A stretch of DNA of 64,000 nt, from positions 124,001 to 188,000 of the forward strand of contig DASXPH010000098.1 in assembly GCA_036493735.1 (NCBI GenBank), read 5' to 3'. The notes under the pieces were generated by a model. The model was not told where the DNA came from. It saw nothing but the letters and a program-made list of their open reading frames with translations, and did not search any database. The stretch is from AG2 sp036493735. Its GTDB lineage: Bacteria; Gemmatimonadota; Gemmatimonadetes; Gemmatimonadales; Gemmatimonadaceae. The translations under genes were made by a program, and so were the position numbers. Below, one piece after another: positions 1 through 8,148 of the stretch (positions are counted from its first letter, which is position 1; every line of letters begins with the position of its first letter).

Positions 1-80
1 TAAGGCACCGATGCCAGCAGCTTCTGGCTGCCGTCGAACCGTCGTGCGCTGCCGGCGGCGAGGAGCACCGCCGAAATCAT
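1..80 (-). CDS. MocA/MobA-like nucleotidyltransferase, N-terminal fragment (runs off left edge)
   Basis: The first 26 codons are visible, starting at an ATG at 80. They begin MISAVLLAAGSARRF and continue to a QKLL motif. This is the nucleotide-binding start of MobA-like NTP transferases (LAAGxSxRxG...K). In this neighbourhood the likely role is cytidylyl or guanylyl transfer to molybdenum cofactor, as in MocA. The usual Gly after the Arg pair is replaced by Phe-Asp-Gly. The start overlaps the stop of the upstream scaffold gene as ATGA, implying translational coupling. The family is clear from the motif; the exact nucleotide specificity cannot be told from this fragment. Confidence 0.75.
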   Translation of the reverse strand, partial: MISAVLLAAGSARRFDGSQKLLASVP

Positions 81-451
81 TCGTCCGCCAGCGCGCGGCG
101 CAGGGTCTCGAGCGGCAGCGTCGCGCAGCGTCGCCGCGCTGGCGGCACCGGCTCCCCGATGAGCGCGAGCATCTCCTCGTCGCTGAGCGACGCGGCGGTT
201 TCCCGCGACCGACCGCGAATCCGCTCCGTGAGCAACGATGCCGATGCCACACAGATGGCGCAGGCGTTGGCCACGAACTGCGCTTCCGTAATCGACCCGC
301 CGGCGTCGATCATCACCGCCATACGCACCCGGTCGCCGCAGAGCGGATTCACCCCTTCCGCGCTCGCGCTCGCATGAGGCATCGGGCCCTGATTGCGCGG
401 CCGGCGAAAGTGCTCCAGCACGGTGCTGCTGTACGGATTGCGCCCGGCCAT
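77..451 (-). CDS. IscU/SufU-like iron-sulfur cluster scaffold
   Basis: A 124-residue protein with the three conserved cysteine regions of the NifU N-terminal/IscU/SufU fold: NPLCGD near residue 38, a CAICVASASLL segment near residue 66, and RRCATLPL near residue 108. The N-terminal YSSTVLEHFRRPRN is also typical of SufU/IscU. Such proteins assemble and transfer Fe-S clusters. It lies between a molybdopterin-binding protein and a MocA-like gene, so a dedicated role in maturing a molybdenum/Fe-S hydroxylase is plausible (inference). I chose ATG 451, which overlaps the preceding stop as TGATG; a TTG lies one codon earlier. Confidence 0.85.
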   Translation of the reverse strand: MAGRNPYSSTVLEHFRRPRNQGPMPHASASAEGVNPLCGDRVRMAVMIDAGGSITEAQFVANACAICVASASLLTERIRGRSRETAASLSDEEMLALIGEPVPPARRRCATLPLETLRRALADE

Positions 452-1503
452 CAATCGGCCACTTCGCCACGTCGCCGCGAACGACGGTACGGCGGGAACC
501 GAAACGCCATGTCGCGCGTGAGGAAGCCGCCGTGTCCGAGCGCCGCGAGCTCGCGGCCACCGATCGCGTCACCACACAAGATCCGCGGCAGCACCAGATC
601 GAAGACGGTCGCCTCGGAAAAGAGGCCGCACGATGGCAGCCCGAGTACGGGCGCAGTGCCGAGCCGAGCGATCCAGAAGAGACTTCCCGGGTGCGCCGGC
701 ACACCCTGACGAACGCGCTCGCCGCCCAGATCGGCGAGTGCGAGGAAGGTGGGATCCAGCTCGTCCATCGCTCGCGTGCCCGCGACAACGATGATGTCGG
801 CGCCGCGGCCGACCTGTCTTCGCATCTCGGCGCCGATCGCCTCGCGATTTGGTTCCACCACGGAAGTGGGCAGCAGCTCGCCGCCCAGCCAGCGCACCTT
901 CTCGCCCAACGATTCGGTAAAGCGCCCGATGGCCGCGGCGTTGCGCTCGCCTAACGAGGTGAGCGCGATCGCGCCGATCCGTGCCTGGCGGAAGGGGCGC
1001 ACCCGCACGAGCCCTCCGGTCGCGCGCGCCGTATCGACCGCGCTGTCCACTAGTGCTCGCGGCACCGCAAAGGGGGTGATCTTCGCCCGCGCCACGACCT
1101 CTCCCTCGTCCACGACATGTCCGTGAAAGAGGGTGTACACCGACAACCCTTCCCGACCATTGATGTCGGTGAGCGGATCGATGGAGATGTCGACGATGCC
1201 CCGCCGCGTCGAGACCAGCGGCCAGTGGCCAGCCGACCGCTCGCCGACACGTACTCCGGAACCTGCCGCCGCGCAGGCGAGCCGTGGGCCCGCGTCGTCT
1301 TCGTGCAGATCGTCGGGCGCGAGCGACGCAACGTGAAGCTCCTGCCAAGGCACGCTCCGCAGCCGCGCGACGTCATCGAGATTCAGCACGCGTCCTTTCG
1401 CGAGACATATCGCGCCGCGGGCATCACGCACGTCGTGCACGAGCACCGTGCCGGCGAGGCTGCCATCAACTGCCTCGCCGCGCGAAACAGCGCGGTACTC
1501 CAT
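451..1503 (-). CDS. molybdopterin-binding protein (MoeA/MogA-domain type)
   Basis: A 350-residue protein. The C-terminal half (about 170-330) resembles the MoCF/MogA molybdopterin-binding fold, with a hydrophobic strand followed by a Gly-Thr loop (IIVVAGTRAMDELDP) and a second loop near VLGLPSC. The N-terminal part is a less conserved region seen in stand-alone molybdopterin-binding proteins beside xanthine dehydrogenase genes. It probably handles or inserts molybdenum cofactor in the cytoplasm. Its ATG overlaps the stop of xdhC by one base (TAATG), and its own stop overlaps the scaffold start, so the set is a tight operon. It contains one copy of the GCCTAACG octamer at 949-956, read as Leu(TTA)-Gly. 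Confidence 0.75.
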   Translation of the reverse strand: MEYRAVSRGEAVDGSLAGTVLVHDVRDARGAICLAKGRVLNLDDVARLRSVPWQELHVASLAPDDLHEDDAGPRLACAAAGSGVRVGERSAGHWPLVSTRRGIVDISIDPLTDINGREGLSVYTLFHGHVVDEGEVVARAKITPFAVPRALVDSAVDTARATGGLVRVRPFRQARIGAIALTSLGERNAAAIGRFTESLGEKVRWLGGELLPTSVVEPNREAIGAEMRRQVGRGADIIVVAGTRAMDELDPTFLALADLGGERVRQGVPAHPGSLFWIARLGTAPVLGLPSCGLFSEATVFDLVLPRILCGDAIGGRELAALGHGGFLTRDMAFRFPPYRRSRRRGEVAD

Positions 1504-2636
1504 TATCGCACGGCCGCCTCGCGGCGATCAGCCATGACCGCGCCGGCCTCCGAGTCAGGCACCACACGCGGCGAAGGCGTGTCGCGTCCTTCGCGAACGG
1601 CGATGATCTCCGCGGCGATCGCGAGCGCGATCTCCGCCGCGCTTTTCGCGCCGATCGGTAAGCCGATCGGAGTGCGGAGGCGGCTCAGCTCTGTCGGTGT
1701 GAGGCCATCCTCTAGCAGCATCGCCCGGATGCTCTCCCCGCGTCGCCGGCTGCCCAACATGCCGACATAGGCCGCTTCGCCGCGCAGCACTTCTCGCAGC
1801 ACCGGCAGCTCGTACTTGTAATCATGCGCCAGCAGCACCACATAGCTATGCTTCGTCGCCGTGTGTTGCTCCGCGAACTCCGACAGCATCCCGACGTGAA
1901 TCTCGTCGGCGAGTGGAAAGCGCTCACGCGTGGCCATCCGCTCGCGACCATCGACGATCACAATGCGCATCCCGAGCTCGCGCGCGAAGATCGCCAGCGA
2001 CATCGCCACCTGTGTCGCGCCGTAGATCACCACGGTTTCCGGCGGCGCAAGCCGCTCGAAGAACAATGCGACCTCGCGGTCATCGGTGGAGATGCGCTCC
2101 ACGCCCGACAGCTGAGAGGTTGCAAGGCGCTTCGCCGCGATTTCGCGCGCCCGGGCATCGAGCGTCGCGTCACCGAGCGTACCCGTCGTCTGCCCGCTCT
2201 CTTCGACCACGAGTCGCTCGCGGCGCTGGTCGAGACGCGCCACGACAATCGATGCGCGGCCTGCTGCGCATGCATTCTGCGCCGTTCGATACGCGGCAAC
2301 GCTCGGATCCTCGGCTCTGTCGGCGTCCACGCGCTGGACGAGCACCTCCACCTCGCCACCACACGTCAGCCCCAACTCCCAGGCGTCCTCGTCGCCTAAC
2401 GTCATGCGCAACAGCTGCGGCACGCCGGAGCGGATCACGTCCTCCGCGCGCTCGATCACGCGAGCGTCGACGCAGCCGCCGATCGTCACCGAACCCAGCA
2501 GACTTCCGTCCTCCGCCACCCACATCGTCGATCCGGCCTTCTTCGGCGTCGCTCCCGCGGCCGCAACCAACGTCGCCAGCGCCGCTGGACGACCTGCCGC
2601 TGCTACACGCGAGAACTGCTCGAGCAGCTCGCTCAT
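1503..2636 (-). CDS. XdhC/CoxI family molybdenum cofactor insertion protein
   Basis: About 377 residues with two XdhC parts. The N-terminal XdhC_CoxI domain includes GATPKKAGSTM and GSVTIGGCVDA. The C-terminal Rossmann domain has YGATQVAMSLAIF and ends with the family signature VGMLGSRRR. XdhC proteins bind molybdenum cofactor, promote its sulfuration and pass it to xanthine dehydrogenase-type enzymes. The start is ATG 2636, preceded by GAGGAGGAACG, a strong ribosome binding site, and overlapping the upstream stop as ATGA. A longer in-frame start exists 15 codons earlier but would sit inside the SGNH gene. The target hydroxylase subunits are not in this window. Confidence 0.9.
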   Translation of the reverse strand: MSELLEQFSRVAAAGRPAALATLVAAAGATPKKAGSTMWVAEDGSLLGSVTIGGCVDARVIERAEDVIRSGVPQLLRMTLGDEDAWELGLTCGGEVEVLVQRVDADRAEDPSVAAYRTAQNACAAGRASIVVARLDQRRERLVVEESGQTTGTLGDATLDARAREIAAKRLATSQLSGVERISTDDREVALFFERLAPPETVVIYGATQVAMSLAIFARELGMRIVIVDGRERMATRERFPLADEIHVGMLSEFAEQHTATKHSYVVLLAHDYKYELPVLREVLRGEAAYVGMLGSRRRGESIRAMLLEDGLTPTELSRLRTPIGLPIGAKSAAEIALAIAAEIIAVREGRDTPSPRVVPDSEAGAVMADRREAAVR

Positions 2637-3409
2637 CGTTCCTCCTCGAGAACCTCGGCCGCCGTCAGCGCCTCCATCCACACCCGACGAATCTCGCTCG
2701 CTCCACGTGCGTTCGGCTCGAGGAGCGACCGGCGCCAGTACCAGCGATCGGCTTCCGGCGCGGTGACGCCATGTCCCAGAAAGTGGCCGTACACCTCGCC
2801 GAGCAGCACGCTCGGTGTACCGTTCGCCAGCCGCCGGATCGAATCGTTGAGTGAATCGAGCGCTCGCAGCTGGATGGTACCGGCTTCCTCGAACTCCCCA
2901 CGAATGCGGCCGGTACGATCGGACGGATCGTAGATGGTGGAGAGGATCAACAGCGCGCTGGGTCGTGTGCGGCGCACCGCATCCACCACGAAGTCGAACG
3001 CCTCCGTCACGTCGTGCGCGATGCGATCGACGAGCGATCTTTTCGGCCGATTCCCGAACGCGCTGAATAGATCCGTCGCGCCGACGGTCAACGTCAGCAG
3101 CGTCGGCTCCTCGCTCGGCGTTAGGCGCGGAAGCTGTTCGCCGAACACGTCGCCGATCGTCGCGCCGTCCATGGCGAAGTTCTCATATTCGATCGCCGGA
3201 AATCGGCTCACCAGGTCGTTGCCGACTTCCTCCGGCCAACGCGCTTCGTCGTTCCGAAAGAACAACGACGCGGCGCCCAGAGCAGCAACGCGCCCGGCCT
3301 GCACATCGCGTTCGAGCGCCACCGCGACGTCGATCTCTCCCGCGTCAAGCGCGGGATAGAGATCCATCGACATCGAATCGCCAAGGGCGATGTAGTGCGA
3401 GAAGTCCAC
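2633..3409 (-). CDS. SGNH/GDSL-type hydrolase, probable active-site variant
   Basis: A 258-residue cytoplasmic-looking protein beginning GTG. Block I is IALGDSMS near residue 8, giving the nucleophile Ser. A later TVGATDLF near residue 111 corresponds to the block III Gly-x-Asn-Asp region, with Ala-Thr-Asp in place of Gly-Asn-Asp. Block V, normally Asp-x-x-His-Pro-Asn, reads LLEPNARGASE, so the usual catalytic His is Glu. It may act as a weak esterase, use another His, or not be an esterase at all. It overlaps xdhC by four bases but has no obvious link to molybdenum enzymes. Confidence 0.65.
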   Translation of the reverse strand: MDFSHYIALGDSMSMDLYPALDAGEIDVAVALERDVQAGRVAALGAASLFFRNDEARWPEEVGNDLVSRFPAIEYENFAMDGATIGDVFGEQLPRLTPSEEPTLLTLTVGATDLFSAFGNRPKRSLVDRIAHDVTEAFDFVVDAVRRTRPSALLILSTIYDPSDRTGRIRGEFEEAGTIQLRALDSLNDSIRRLANGTPSVLLGEVYGHFLGHGVTAPEADRWYWRRSLLEPNARGASEIRRVWMEALTAAEVLEEER

Positions 3410-3446
3410 GCCGCGAACTTACCCCCATTCGCGCCAGCGGGCCAAC

Positions 3447-4661
3447 CTAATCGGGTGTTACTCCCCGGGTTGCCAGAATGCGCACGATTGCTTCACCAAT
3501 CTTGTTGTTCGGCGTGGACGCGCCCGCCGTCAATCCCACTCGCACCCTGCCCGAGGCGGGCAGCCAATCCCGCTCTTCTGCCTCGACATGTTTGATGCCG
3601 GCCCGGCGGAAGTGAATTGACCTTGCCCCCGGATCGATCGCCGCCGCCGACTCGACATGAAAGGTCGGAACGCGCTCAGCGCACAGCGCCGCCAGCGAGA
3701 TCGTGTTGCTCGAGTTGAATCCGCCGATCACCACCATCGCGTCGAGCGGTTCTCGCAAGAGCTCCATTACCGCGTCCTGTCGCTCCTGGGTCGCGCTGCA
3801 GATCGTATCAAACGTACGAAACTGCTCGGCCCGAGCCGCCTTGCCCCGCGCGCGCTCGATCGCCGCGCCGATCTCCTCGCCGATCGCCAGCGATTCCCGC
3901 GCGAGCATCGTCGTCTGATTCGCGACGCCAATCTTCTCGAGGTGTATGCGCGCGTCGAATCCCGGCGACACAGCGTGGGGCGCGAAGCGCTCAGCGATGG
4001 ACGTCGCGTCCACCTTTCGCTCGATGAAATCACAAATGACCCGCGCTTCGTTCATATCGCGCACGATCAGATAGTGACCCTCACCGAGCTTGCGGACCTG
4101 CGAGGCCGTCGCACGCGTCTCTTCATGGTAGTACTTGCCGTGAATCAGCGCGGTGAAGCCGTCGCGCGCATAGCTCTCGACTCGCTTCCAGACGTTGAGC
4201 ACGGAACCGCAGGTGGTGTCCACGAGAATGCAGCCGAGGTCACGCAACTCCTGAAAGTCCTCGATCGTGACACCAAACGCTGGCAATATGACGACGTTTT
4301 CGGGGCGAATGGATGAAAAATCAAAGGCTCGTCCTTCGGGCCGATCGAGAATCTCGATTCCCATGTCGCGCAGTTGCGCGTTCACATATGGATTGTGGAT
4401 GATCTCCCCAACGAGCACGATCCTTCGGTCCGTGAACTTCCGCCGAGTCTGATAGGCGTACTCGACCGCTCGCTCCACGCCGTAACAGAAGCCGAATTCG
4501 CGCGCCAGACGGATCGTCACCTCGCCGGCGGTGAGGGCGTAATCGCTTGCCTTCATGCGATCTACGAGCATTCCCTCATAAGCCGCGAGGTCTTCCTGGA
4601 CCTCGGCCTTGAGGCCAAAACCTTTCCTGAAGTAGGTAGAGGATTCGGGGGGCGGAGTCAT
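3447..4661 (-). CDS. ispH: 4-hydroxy-3-methylbut-2-enyl diphosphate reductase
   Basis: A 404-residue IspH/LytB, the last enzyme of the MEP isoprenoid pathway, reducing HMBPP to IPP and DMAPP. The three 4Fe-4S cysteine ligands appear as FGFCYGVERAV (Cys59), DTTCGSV (Cys151) and DTICSATQERQ (Cys288). The last motif carries the conserved Thr-Gln-Glu. The substrate loop GGFNSSNT is present. At about 400 residues it is the long form also found in cyanobacteria and plants rather than the roughly 315-residue E. coli type. It is divergent from the LD-carboxypeptidase gene across an 82-base gap. Confidence 0.97.
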   Translation of the reverse strand: MTPPPESSTYFRKGFGLKAEVQEDLAAYEGMLVDRMKASDYALTAGEVTIRLAREFGFCYGVERAVEYAYQTRRKFTDRRIVLVGEIIHNPYVNAQLRDMGIEILDRPEGRAFDFSSIRPENVVILPAFGVTIEDFQELRDLGCILVDTTCGSVLNVWKRVESYARDGFTALIHGKYYHEETRATASQVRKLGEGHYLIVRDMNEARVICDFIERKVDATSIAERFAPHAVSPGFDARIHLEKIGVANQTTMLARESLAIGEEIGAAIERARGKAARAEQFRTFDTICSATQERQDAVMELLREPLDAMVVIGGFNSSNTISLAALCAERVPTFHVESAAAIDPGARSIHFRRAGIKHVEAEERDWLPASGRVRVGLTAGASTPNNKIGEAIVRILATRGVTPD

Positions 4662-4743
4662 GTCAGAAATCTAGCAGTGGGTCCTTCCTCCAGGTTCGCC
4701 TGCTCGCTCCCTTCCAGGCTCAAAGGTTATCTTGCCTCCGCAA

Positions 4744-5805
4744 ATGGCCGCCGATGCATCAGACGCGATAATGCTCGCTTCCGCTGAGACGCCTCCCGCG
4801 ACAAACGAGGCGCCGATAATCGAGGTCGTTCCATCTCGACGCGAGCCGTTGAAGCGGCCGGCACCTATATCGAAAGGCGATACCATCGGAGTCGTTGCTC
4901 CGTCGTACTCGCCGCGCGTTGGTTGGCTGACACGCGGGGTGAAAGCGCTCGAGCGGGCAGGCTACACCGTGCTACTCGATCCCGAGATCACGACGCTTCG
5001 CCGATTCACCCGGGCTGAGGACGAGCGTCGCGCCGAGAACTTCATGGGCATGTGGCTCGATCCTCGAGTAAAAGCCGTGATCGGGGGAACGGGCGGCTAT
5101 GGTGCTGTGCGAATGATTCCGTATCTCGAGCCACGGATTTTCGCGAGCAATCCCAAATCGTTCGTCGGCTACTCCGACATTACCGCGCTGCATCTCTGGC
5201 TGATGCGATGCGCTCAACTCCGTGTCTTTCACGGCCCGACCGTCGACGACCTGATCCCGAGCGCCCGCGATCCGACGATGACGTCGCTGCTCTCGGCGCT
5301 GACCGCTCCGCGCCCGACAACGCGCATCGGCCGCGACATGGCGCGCTCCGCGAAGCCAGGTCGAGCCACGGGTCGGTTGGTCGGTGGGAATCTGTCGCTC
5401 GTGCAGCAATCAATCGGCACACCGTACGAGATCGACGTGCGAGACGCGATCCTCTTTCTCGAGGAGACGCGAGATCCAATGTCCGTCGTGGACGAGCGCC
5501 TCGTGCACCTTCGCGCGGCGGGCCTGCTCTCCCAAGTTCGCGGTATCGTGTTCGGCCAGCTCTCGCTCGATCGCTCCGAGGAGGACGAGTTCGAGGACTT
5601 CGTGCTCGATCTGGTATCCGATCTCGACGTGCCCGTCCTGATGGACTTTCCCGCGGGCCACGAGGTGCCGAACCTAACGATTCCCCTCGGCACGGAAGTG
5701 GAGCTCGTGGTCGAGGACTCGAGCGGCTGGATTGTGTATCGGGAGGACGCGCTTAGCGTCCCGGGCGCGGCGGCCGAACCCACGGCGTCGTCCTCCGCCG
5801 CCTAA
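4744..5805 (+). CDS. LD-carboxypeptidase family protein (peptidase S66, LdcA/MccF-like)
   Basis: About 353 residues. The S66 features are a DTIGVVAPS N-terminal strand, a nucleophile-region GYSDITALHL, the Glu-rich FLEETRD and the C-terminal GHEVPNLTIPLG carrying the catalytic His. Relatives remove the terminal D-Ala from murein tetrapeptides during peptidoglycan recycling, or cleave microcin-type conjugates. No signal peptide is seen, fitting a cytoplasmic recycling role. TTG 4732, ATG 4744 and ATG 4771 are all possible starts and none has a strong ribosome binding site. The stop codon TAA (5803-5805) lies inside a GCCTAACG octamer that also supplies the stop of the convergent gene. Confidence 0.85.
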   Translation: MAADASDAIMLASAETPPATNEAPIIEVVPSRREPLKRPAPISKGDTIGVVAPSYSPRVGWLTRGVKALERAGYTVLLDPEITTLRRFTRAEDERRAENFMGMWLDPRVKAVIGGTGGYGAVRMIPYLEPRIFASNPKSFVGYSDITALHLWLMRCAQLRVFHGPTVDDLIPSARDPTMTSLLSALTAPRPTTRIGRDMARSAKPGRATGRLVGGNLSLVQQSIGTPYEIDVRDAILFLEETRDPMSVVDERLVHLRAAGLLSQVRGIVFGQLSLDRSEEDEFEDFVLDLVSDLDVPVLMDFPAGHEVPNLTIPLGTEVELVVEDSSGWIVYREDALSVPGAAAEPTASSSAA

Positions 5806-6368
5806 CGGCTCCAGAGCTCGGGCGTGAGGAAGCGCGCCAGGGCGTAGGCGAGAATCACCTCGTACGCCGCCTGGCGATCCACCAGCCCCGCCGTGAGCAC
5901 GCCGACAGCGCCCTGACGCTGCTTGACGTTGTGCTCGCCGGTTAGGCGATCCATGGCCGCACCCAACTCGAGTCCGTCCTCCCGGATTAGCCGCGCCACG
6001 GTATCGGGCAGCGGCATCGCCAACGATCCGCCGACACCCTCACGACCGGACGCGTCCACGATGGCCGCCCACGCGCAGGTGCGCATCGAGCCCTTCTCGT
6101 CCACGACCCCTCCCTCGATGCCGATGCCCAGTTCACCGCCCACCGCCTGACGAGCGGCGTGTGCCCGGGCCAGCGCGCCGCGAATCGTCTCATTGTCGCC
6201 GAAGGGTTGGTCGCTCACGGTCGAAGCGACCCGCACCCCCTCGACGCGCGCCGAGCCGGCGACGCGCGCGAGGATGTTGCGCGCCGCGGCGACTTTGACT
6301 GGATTCGTCGAGCCAACCCCGACGAGTCGAACATTGGCGAGCGCGGCTGCGTCGACGACCAGGGACAT
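5802..6368 (-). CDS. inosine/xanthosine triphosphatase-like NTPase (YjjX/DUF84 family)
   Basis: A 188-residue protein. The N-terminal GVGSTNPVKVAAAR, the SDQPFGDNETIRGA segment and the GIGIEGGV loop are the YjjX/DUF84 signature. The family hydrolyses non-canonical purine NTPs such as ITP and XTP, protecting nucleic acids from damaged bases. ATG 6368 is preceded by GGAG ten bases upstream; a GTG 18 codons earlier would add a charged, unconserved extension. It converges on the LD-carboxypeptidase gene. The stop codons overlap inside one octamer copy, with TAG here and TAA opposite. Confidence 0.85.
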   Translation of the reverse strand: MSLVVDAAALANVRLVGVGSTNPVKVAAARNILARVAGSARVEGVRVASTVSDQPFGDNETIRGALARAHAARQAVGGELGIGIEGGVVDEKGSMRTCAWAAIVDASGREGVGGSLAMPLPDTVARLIREDGLELGAAMDRLTGEHNVKQRQGAVGVLTAGLVDRQAAYEVILAYALARFLTPELWSR

Positions 6369-6481
6369 CGCTGAAGAGCTCCGGCTGGAAGGTCGCGAAT
6401 CTACTCGCGGGACCACTCTCACCGCGAACCTTTGTCCTTCTTGCTACGGTGGTGCCGGCGGGATATGCTTTCCGTCCGCCG

Positions 6482-7150
6482 ATGACCGCCACGCCTGCGC
6501 TTCTCGATTCGCCCGCTGCATTCGCACCGGTTTTCACTCCGGAGCGTACCTTCGTCTTTGTCGGCGAGCGACTGTGGCTTGACTTCATCAACACCGACGC
6601 GCTCCGCATGATCGATGCGTTGCGCGACTTTGAAACTTTCATGTCGTGGCTCGAGTCGGCGTCGCTCGTGGACAACGAGCGCGGCCAGGGCATGCGACGA
6701 CGTGCGCGCGAACAGCCATCCGGTGCCGCGGCGGCGCTCGTCGACGGACGACGGGTGCGCGCGGCGTTGCGGCTACTCGCGGAGCGGGGCTGGGGAGCGA
6801 ACAGCGCCGAGCAGGTGCGGACCGAAGCGTTAGGCGAGATCAATCGCGTGCTCGGACGCAGTGCTGGCACGCGGCGCGTCGAGCGGCGCGCCGACGGCAC
6901 CTACGCCCGCACCTTCGTACCGGTTGGTGACGCGTTCGCCGGGCTCATGATCCCGATCGTCGAGTCGGCCGCCGACGCGCTGATTCTCGGCGAGCTGCCT
7001 CGGGTGCGGCGCTGTGCCGACACGCGTTGCGCCCGGGTGTTCTACGACAGCACGAAGAATGGTCGTCGTCGCTGGTGTGACATGGCCACCTGCGGCAATC
7101 GCGCCAAAGCAGCGCGCCACCGTCAGAAGCTCCGCGAAACCGCTGATTAG
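6482..7150 (+). CDS. ABATE/CGNR zinc finger domain protein, putative transcriptional regulator
   Basis: A 222-residue protein. The N-terminal region (VGERLWLDFINTD, about residues 25-37) matches ABATE-domain proteins. The C-terminus has the CGNR zinc finger: RRCADTRCARVFYD followed by RRWCDMATCGNRAKAARH, giving four Cys and the family CGNR tetrad. These proteins are predicted stress-related DNA-binding regulators in bacteria; targets are unknown. ATG 6482 was chosen over an upstream GTG because the LDFINT region starts shortly after. It contains an octamer copy at 6828-6835, read as Leu(TTA)-Gly. Confidence 0.85.
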   Translation: MTATPALLDSPAAFAPVFTPERTFVFVGERLWLDFINTDALRMIDALRDFETFMSWLESASLVDNERGQGMRRRAREQPSGAAAALVDGRRVRAALRLLAERGWGANSAEQVRTEALGEINRVLGRSAGTRRVERRADGTYARTFVPVGDAFAGLMIPIVESAADALILGELPRVRRCADTRCARVFYDSTKNGRRRWCDMATCGNRAKAARHRQKLRETAD

Positions 7151-7364
7151 CCGGCCGCGGGTTGCGCCCCAGGCCTGGCGCCTCGCCTGCCGGTCGCGAT
7201 GTCCCATCCGCACAGTGTTGCTTCCCAACTAGACGGACGATGTGTCGTGGCAAACACCTGTCTGATCGCTTGCGTTCATTTGTCGCGTGCGTCCTTAGAT
7301 TGCAGCCAGCGCCGATCACCGGCGATTCATTGATTCACATACACTCTACGTGGCCCGCGCCACA

Positions 7365-8123
7365 ATGCCCATTCCCGCGCGTCTCGCCATTGTTGGGGAC
7401 TACGACTCGACGATGTACACACATCTCGCGATCGATGACGCGTTGCGTCACGTTCGCGAGCTGCGAGAGCATGCTCTCGAGTGGAGTTGGATTGGCACGT
7501 CAACGCTGACGTCGAATGCCGTGGCGCAGCTGGCGCTGGTCGACGCCGTCTGGCTCGCTCCGGGAAGTCCGTACGCGAGTCTCGATGGCGCGCTGGCGGC
7601 GGTGCGCTTTGCCCGCGAGCGCGGCATTCCATTTCTTGGTGTGTGTGGCGGCTTTCAACATGCGATCATCGAGTTCGCGCGCGATGTCGCCGGTCTTCAC
7701 GACGCCGACCACGCCGAATCGAGTCCCAACGCGACCACGCCCGTGATTTCGGCACTCACCTGCTCGTTGGTAGGCAAGTCGGCGCCGATCTTCCTCGATC
7801 CCACCAGTCGCACGGCGTCGATCTACGGACGGTGGCGAGTCGTCGAGGGGTATCACTGCAGCTACGGCGTGAATCCGCTCTATCGGGACGTCATCGAGCG
7901 CGCTGGGCTGCGCATCATCGGTGAGGACGACCGCGGCGACGTTCGCGTCGTCGAGTTGCCAGGACATCCCTTTTTCATCGCGACGCTGTTTCAGCCGCAG
8001 CTGGCGTCTACCCCCGGCGCACCCGCGCCACTGGTGCGCGCGCTCGCCGATGCGGCCATCTTTCACCGTGACCATCGAGCGACGCCGAGTGGCGCCGCCG
8101 CCGTCGTCGCTGGTATCGCCTAG
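7365..8123 (+). CDS. CTP synthase C-terminal-like glutamine amidotransferase homologue, catalytic residues altered
   Basis: A 252-residue protein that looks like only the class I amidotransferase half of CTP synthase. It starts LAIVGDYDST and has a nucleophile-loop GVCGGFQHAIIEFARD and a long CTP-synthase-like DAEH region. The Cys is kept, but the usual FHPEF near the end reads HPFFIATLFQPQ, so both the catalytic His and Glu of the triad are Gln. It resembles the CTP synthase C-terminal region-related family, some members of which I recall being selenoproteins. The function is unknown and glutaminase activity is doubtful. The start may be GTG 7350 or ATG 7365. The 214 bases before it hold nothing I recognise. 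Confidence 0.75.
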   Translation: MPIPARLAIVGDYDSTMYTHLAIDDALRHVRELREHALEWSWIGTSTLTSNAVAQLALVDAVWLAPGSPYASLDGALAAVRFARERGIPFLGVCGGFQHAIIEFARDVAGLHDADHAESSPNATTPVISALTCSLVGKSAPIFLDPTSRTASIYGRWRVVEGYHCSYGVNPLYRDVIERAGLRIIGEDDRGDVRVVELPGHPFFIATLFQPQLASTPGAPAPLVRALADAAIFHRDHRATPSGAAAVVAGIA

Positions 8124-8148
8124 CCGCAGCCTAACGAGCCACGGTCTC

